Shown: positions 5,541 to 8,310 of the stretch, in pieces
How the letters are laid out: every line of letters begins with the position of its first letter
Position numbering within the stretch: the first letter of the stretch is position 1
Assembly (NCBI GenBank): GCA_030648695.1
Contig: JAUSHG010000057.1
Coordinates: 1 to 8,310 of the forward strand
DNA: 8,310 bases
Direction of reading: 5' to 3'
Origin: a bacterium
Lineage (GTDB): Bacteria > Patescibacteriota > Minisyncoccia > Phycocordibacterales > UBA10002
Position numbers and translations under genes: made by a program
Notes under the pieces: model-generated
Databases searched by the model: none
What the model saw: only the letters and a program-made list of their open reading frames with translations
Told to the model about the DNA's origin: nothing

Positions 5541-5627
5541 GTTACGGTTAGGAAGCCAGAATGGGTTAGGTGTATTGGTTAAGCTCTAACCCTAACCTTC
5601 AGACCAAACCGGCGTCTTAACCCTAAC
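5541..5627. repeat. Long imperfect inverted repeat with TTAGGG-like words
   Basis: The left arm 5541-5559 (GTTACGGTTAGGAAGCCAG) pairs with the right arm 5609-5627 at 15 of 19 positions. Inside, GGGTTAG (5563-5569) pairs with CTAACCC (5586-5592) around a 16-base loop. The left arm starts 15 bases before the reductase start codon, and the right arm includes the TAG stop of the methyltransferase. It fills the 97-base junction almost completely. It could end or attenuate transcription, but no T-run follows. Confidence 0.7.
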
Positions 5628-6837
5628 CTATTATTCTTGGCTGTGGAAATGGGATCACAAACTTCCCCTTATATCCTTTGCCCTTCAATTTCGCGACAAG
5701 TTCATCGGCCAAGTTCCACGAAAGTAGTAACGCAAAGTCCGGCTGTTCTTCAAACAGCAGTTCCTCTCCCACGACCGGAATATGCGTGCCGGGCGCGTAG
5801 AGACCGATTTTGAGCTCGCTTTTTTCAAGCAGTGAATCCACAATCTCCGGACCCAAAGCGGCGAAATTAAGGAGCGTGTTCCCTTTTGCCGGAGCGCCGA
5901 TACCCACAATTCTATTCCCCGTGAGTTTAAGTTCCTGCAGGAGCGCTTTCAGTTCTTCTTTGTGCGCATGCGCGCGTTTGCCAAACTTCACAAAGGTGTC
6001 TTTCTTGTAGAGTCCCGCATGTTCCTCTTCTTGCAGCAGCTTTGCAACCGATACCTGCACCTCATGCGCTCCCTTGTGCCCCGCATACACGCGAATGGAG
6101 CCGCTATGCGAGGGGATTCGCTCCACATCAAAAATCTCCATACTATGCCCCTCAAATAATCTCTGTAATGGCTTTAGGGAATAATAGCGCAGATGTTCAT
6201 GATACACCGCGTCATACCCCAGTGTTTCAATCATGTCCAAGAGATATCCTGACTCGGAAACAAATACGCCGTCGGGACGGAGCAGAAGCTTGATGCCTTG
6301 CATAAACGAATCCACATCCGGCATGTGAGCAAACACGTTTGTAGCCGTAATCAGCTTGGCTGTTCCCTGTTGCTCCGCCACCTGCTTTGCAGTTTGTTCG
6401 TTGAAAAATGCGGTGAGTGTCGGAATGCCCCGCTTTTTTGCAATCTCCCCAGCGCTTGAGGGGTCAATGCCCAGAATCTTCACCCCTGCTCCCATGTAAT
6501 TTTCAAGCAACGTCCCGTCGTTGCTTCCGATGTCCACCGCAAAATCATTTTTCCCTATGTTGAATCGTTTAATCAGTTTCTCCACAAGCGCCTTGAAGTT
6601 TGCACGCAAACTATTGTTCATGCCGGTCGTGTAGACATACTCGGTAAAGAGCACTGTGGGGTCCACTACCGTGCCGAGCTGAACTAATCCGCAGGTTTCG
6701 CAGAAATAGAGCGAAAGCGGAAACCGTGCCTCCGGCTTGCCTAAATCCTCTTTACGCAAAAACGCGTCGCTTGGCGGCTGCTGCCCCAAGTCCAGAAACT
6801 TGTGGAGCTTCTCTCTTTTGCATACAAAGCAAGGCAT
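5623..6837 (-). CDS. Sugar C-methyltransferase, SAM-dependent (NovU/TylCIII/TcaB9-like)
   Basis: This enzyme is expected to transfer a methyl group from SAM to carbon 3 of a nucleotide-bound 4-keto-6-deoxysugar, giving a branched sugar. All three family domains are visible in 404 residues, the usual length. The N-terminal zinc domain has C3-x2-C6 and C46-x2-C49 (Methyltransf_13 type). The SAM-binding Rossmann domain has VDIGSNDGTLL at 101-111 and NVFAHMPD near 167-174. The active-site motif YHEH is at 212-215, preceded by ESGYLLDMIE. The C-terminal Methyltransf_14 domain carries GAPAKGN (314-320) and PGTHIPV (349-355). In TcaB9 the Tyr-x-Glu-His group of this motif is catalytic. The start is set by the MPCFVC zinc motif; no Shine-Dalgarno sequence precedes it. 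The last codons and TAG stop lie inside an inverted repeat. The dehydratase downstream suggests a GDP-linked substrate, although most studied relatives use dTDP-sugars. Confidence 0.9.
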   Translation of the reverse strand: MPCFVCKREKLHKFLDLGQQPPSDAFLRKEDLGKPEARFPLSLYFCETCGLVQLGTVVDPTVLFTEYVYTTGMNNSLRANFKALVEKLIKRFNIGKNDFAVDIGSNDGTLLENYMGAGVKILGIDPSSAGEIAKKRGIPTLTAFFNEQTAKQVAEQQGTAKLITATNVFAHMPDVDSFMQGIKLLLRPDGVFVSESGYLLDMIETLGYDAVYHEHLRYYSLKPLQRLFEGHSMEIFDVERIPSHSGSIRVYAGHKGAHEVQVSVAKLLQEEEHAGLYKKDTFVKFGKRAHAHKEELKALLQELKLTGNRIVGIGAPAKGNTLLNFAALGPEIVDSLLEKSELKIGLYAPGTHIPVVGEELLFEEQPDFALLLSWNLADELVAKLKGKGYKGKFVIPFPQPRIIG

Positions 6838-6866
6838 GTCTTACTATAACTCACTTAAAACACTAA

Positions 6867-6872
6867 AGTATA
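6867..6872 (-). promoter_or_regulatory. Possible -10 box (TATACT) for the methyltransferase gene
   Basis: TATACT on the minus strand matches the sigma-70 -10 consensus TATAAT at five of six positions and lies 29 bases before the ATG at 6837, just after the previous gene's terminator, where a new promoter is expected. No good -35 hexamer is found at 16 to 18 bases, so the call is weak. Confidence 0.25.
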
Positions 6873-6887
6873 CGCCACATACATATG

Positions 6888-6915
6888 AAAAAGACATCCG
6901 CACCTGCAGATGTCT
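6888..6915 (-). terminator. Rho-independent terminator after the 154-aa hypothetical gene
   Basis: On the minus strand, AGACATC (6915-6909) pairs perfectly with GATGTCT (6898-6892) around a 10-base loop that can pair a little further. The stem is followed directly by TTTT (6891-6888), giving a five-T run with the last stem base. It lies 19 bases past the TAA stop. Confidence 0.75.
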
Positions 6916-6934
6916 CTTGCGCCAACCCCAGAAA

Positions 6935-7399
6935 TTATACACTGTTAATTGTTTCGAGCTGGGAGGCCAATTCACTCTTGGCATCTGCCCGGCATTTCCG
7001 GAGCCACTCATCTACCCTAAAGTTCATTGGCGGTTTGTGAATGATTACCAAGTTATGAGAGCGCCTCACCTCTAGCACATAATAAACCCGGGCTAACTGG
7101 TGTAGTGTCAACGAGTCAAGAACCTCAGAAACCGGAAAGGTGCATGCCCGAAACATTCTCAACCATCGTGGTTCTTTAAGGGTGCCGGCGATCAGATTTC
7201 CGAACTCATCAAGAAAAAGAAAATCTTGGTCTACTCCATAGTGAGATTCTCCATCAGTGCCAACTTCGTGTAAAAGTCGCTCATCCACTCTTGAAACTCT
7301 GATTATGAGCTTGGGGCAATGCAGTGACATTTGACATTTCTTGAGATGCCCTGCGAGCCAGGGGAACTCTACAGTAAATGCGTTATTCTTCGGTGTCAT
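6935..7399 (-). CDS. Hypothetical protein, 154 aa, unrecognised
   Basis: I do not recognise this protein. It is soluble, with no signal peptide or membrane segment, and mixed alpha/beta in character. It contains an N-terminal stretch with FPWLAGHLKKC, a central FLFLDEFGNLIAGTLKEPRW and a C-terminal VYYVLEVRRSHNLVIIHKPP. Charged residues are frequent and there are four cysteines, not arranged as an obvious metal site. The ATG at 7399 is the only reasonable start; upstream on the minus strand is AGAAAG at a loose distance and no strong ribosome-binding site. The gene stands apart from its neighbours: a structured leader precedes it and a rho-independent terminator follows it, so it is probably a single-gene transcript. 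It ends in TAA, unlike the other genes of the window. A role in the glycan pathway cannot be claimed. Confidence 0.65.
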   Translation of the reverse strand: MTPKNNAFTVEFPWLAGHLKKCQMSLHCPKLIIRVSRVDERLLHEVGTDGESHYGVDQDFLFLDEFGNLIAGTLKEPRWLRMFRACTFPVSEVLDSLTLHQLARVYYVLEVRRSHNLVIIHKPPMNFRVDEWLRKCRADAKSELASQLETINSV

Positions 7400-7412
7400 T
7401 ATTTTTCTTTCT

Positions 7413-7494
7413 TACAGCATCCCGCTGTAGTGGAGACCAGGCATCCTGCCTCAATCCTAGGTTTTGACCAAAACAACCTTCTCATCCCGAGAAG
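7413..7494 (-). other. Cluster of three small hairpins with GGGAT/AGGAT loops in the leader of the next gene
   Basis: Three hairpins lie in the 124-base gap before the gene starting at 7399. Plus-strand positions are 7478-7494 (CTTCTC, loop ATCCC, GAGAAG), 7439-7451 (AGGC, loop ATCCT, GCCT) and 7413-7429 (TACAGC, loop ATCCC, GCTGTA). On the transcribed minus strand the loops read GGGAT, AGGAT and GGGAT. A fourth, unpaired AGGAT lies at 7454-7458. The first hairpin is followed on the minus strand by GTTGTTTT and could be a weak terminator for the membrane protein gene. The regulatory meaning is inferred. Confidence 0.4.
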
Positions 7495-7523
7495 CGCTGT
7501 AGCCGGTTCTAAAAGAACAAGCT

Positions 7524-8310
7524 CTAAATAGAGTACAGGATTATCCCATCTTTGTCAAATATCTTCTGCAGTTGGGGAAGCTCTCTTGCTACCTGTGGCA
7601 AAAGAGGACCGTCCGAGAGGATGTAGTCAAGCCGATACCGCCCTAACTGCGCTTTGAAATCCCCCGCCGCGTAGTCGCGGTACTCCTTTGGAAACGCGGC
7701 AAGCCGCTCTGGAAGCAGTGCGTCCGTAAAGTCGGGAAAATCTTTGACGCCAAAGAGTCCCTGCCAGTTGGAATATAAATATCCGGCGGCCTGCCGCTCG
7801 TGTGCGGACAGATATGAGTCAATCGAGTTTGGTGTAATACCGCGCAGGCGAAGCCGAGCGGCATAGTTGTAAAATCCACGGTCGGGGGCAATGAGCGCGA
7901 ATAATTCGGTGGAGGAGTACACATTGCAGTGGGTGAACGCGGGAATGAGCGTGTTCAGGCGCGACATTTCTTCACTGCTTTCATCAACGAGCACCACACA
8001 GTCCTTGACCTGTACATTCAAAAAATCAAAAAGTAGTGCTCGACTCTGCAATGCCGCGTAGACGGGCCGTGCGGACGCATAGGTACTCGCCTGCGTATAT
8101 ATGCCGAATGCGACTGACGAGAGGGCGGCAAATGCGGCAAGTAGTCCCCACATATGTCGGTTCCATCCGCGTACGGTGTTATAGAGAAGTACAAAAAGCG
8201 CGACCATCGCAAGCGGAATGGTGTACTGTACAAAATGGTACGGCCAGATGGTGCGCCCAGTAAAAAACTGCTGACTGTAGGCCCACAGGCCGCCGAGCAG
8301 AAGCGAGAGC
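7524..8310 (-). CDS. Multi-pass membrane protein, C-terminal part (5' end outside window)
   Basis: The frame is open to the window edge, so the ATG at 8207 is internal and about 261 residues are visible. The visible N-terminal part is hydrophobic, with three likely membrane segments: around LSLLLGGLWAY, around YTIPLAMVALFVLLY, and around GLLAAFAALSSVAFGIY. Between the first two lies a short polar stretch reading QQFFTGRTIWPYHF. After the last segment comes a soluble domain of about 170 residues, probably outside the membrane, ending in KDGIILYSI and a TAG stop. This layout of many helices plus a C-terminal soluble domain resembles large uncharacterised membrane proteins and PMT-like glycosyltransferases found in glycan clusters. 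No catalytic motif is visible because the N-terminal part is missing. Function is not assigned; the link to surface polysaccharide comes only from the neighbours. Confidence 0.6.
   Translation of the reverse strand, partial: LSLLLGGLWAYSQQFFTGRTIWPYHFVQYTIPLAMVALFVLLYNTVRGWNRHMWGLLAAFAALSSVAFGIYTQASTYASARPVYAALQSRALLFDFLNVQVKDCVVLVDESSEEMSRLNTLIPAFTHCNVYSSTELFALIAPDRGFYNYAARLRLRGITPNSIDSYLSAHERQAAGYLYSNWQGLFGVKDFPDFTDALLPERLAAFPKEYRDYAAGDFKAQLGRYRLDYILSDGPLLPQVARELPQLQKIFDKDGIILYSI

Noticed and set aside
5541..5630. Telomere-like TTAGGG array
   Set aside because: Only a few irregular words occur, in inverted arrangement between two bacterial genes. There is no tandem array.
7506..7518. Hairpin GTTCT-AAA-AGAAC as terminator of the membrane protein gene
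   Set aside because: The stem has five weak pairs, and on the minus strand it is not followed by a T-run.
8036..8263. Plus-strand open frame of 75 codons at the right edge
   Set aside because: It is antisense to the membrane protein, whose reading frame stays open to the edge with clear membrane segments.

Overview
The window is one continuous minus-strand array of nine protein genes. Transcription runs from the right edge (8310) to the left edge (1), and I found no convincing plus-strand gene. The content is surface-glycan work: a sugar-nucleotide dehydratase, a sugar C-methyltransferase, an aldo/keto reductase, a cupin and a family 4 glycosyltransferase. It also holds an HD-fold protein, a DUF218-like protein, a multi-pass membrane protein and one orphan hypothetical. 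Translation uses the standard bacterial code (TAG, TGA and TAA all serve as stops). The compact one-strand layout, short hypothetical proteins, REP-like GTCATTCCCGC hairpin pairs and low-complexity intergenic inverted repeats suggest a Patescibacteria/CPR genome, Parcubacteria-like. That is recalled resemblance and is not proven here.

Layout in transcription order: 8310-7524 holds the C-terminal part of a membrane protein that continues outside the window. 7523-7400 is a leader with three small hairpins whose loops read GGGAT, AGGAT and GGGAT on the transcribed strand. 7399-6935 is an orphan hypothetical ending in a rho-independent terminator. 6837-5623 is a sugar C-methyltransferase, 5525-4701 an aldo/keto reductase, 4522-3428 a GDP-mannose 4,6-dehydratase and 3317-2931 a cupin. 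The junctions between these four genes each hold a different long inverted repeat that nearly touches the flanking stop and start codons. A 16-bp perfect palindrome and a promoter then introduce a two-gene operon, HD-fold protein (2803-2117) and DUF218-like protein (2102-1470), closed by a strong terminator. Last comes a family 4 glycosyltransferase (1317-100), bracketed on both sides by copies of the REP-like hairpin pair.

Taken together, the dehydratase makes GDP-4-keto-6-deoxymannose, the methyltransferase could add a branch methyl at C3, and the reductase or cupin could finish the sugar. The glycosyltransferase and membrane protein would build or handle the glycan. This is a plausible GDP-linked branched 6-deoxysugar route, comparable to the one proposed for virenose, but the order of steps is inferred.

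The most unusual signals are: the three unrelated long inverted repeats filling successive junctions; the REP-pair family with compensated stem changes; a palindromic stretch translated in frame inside the glycosyltransferase; an aldo/keto reductase whose catalytic tyrosine is histidine; and an HD protein whose HD doublet reads HN.
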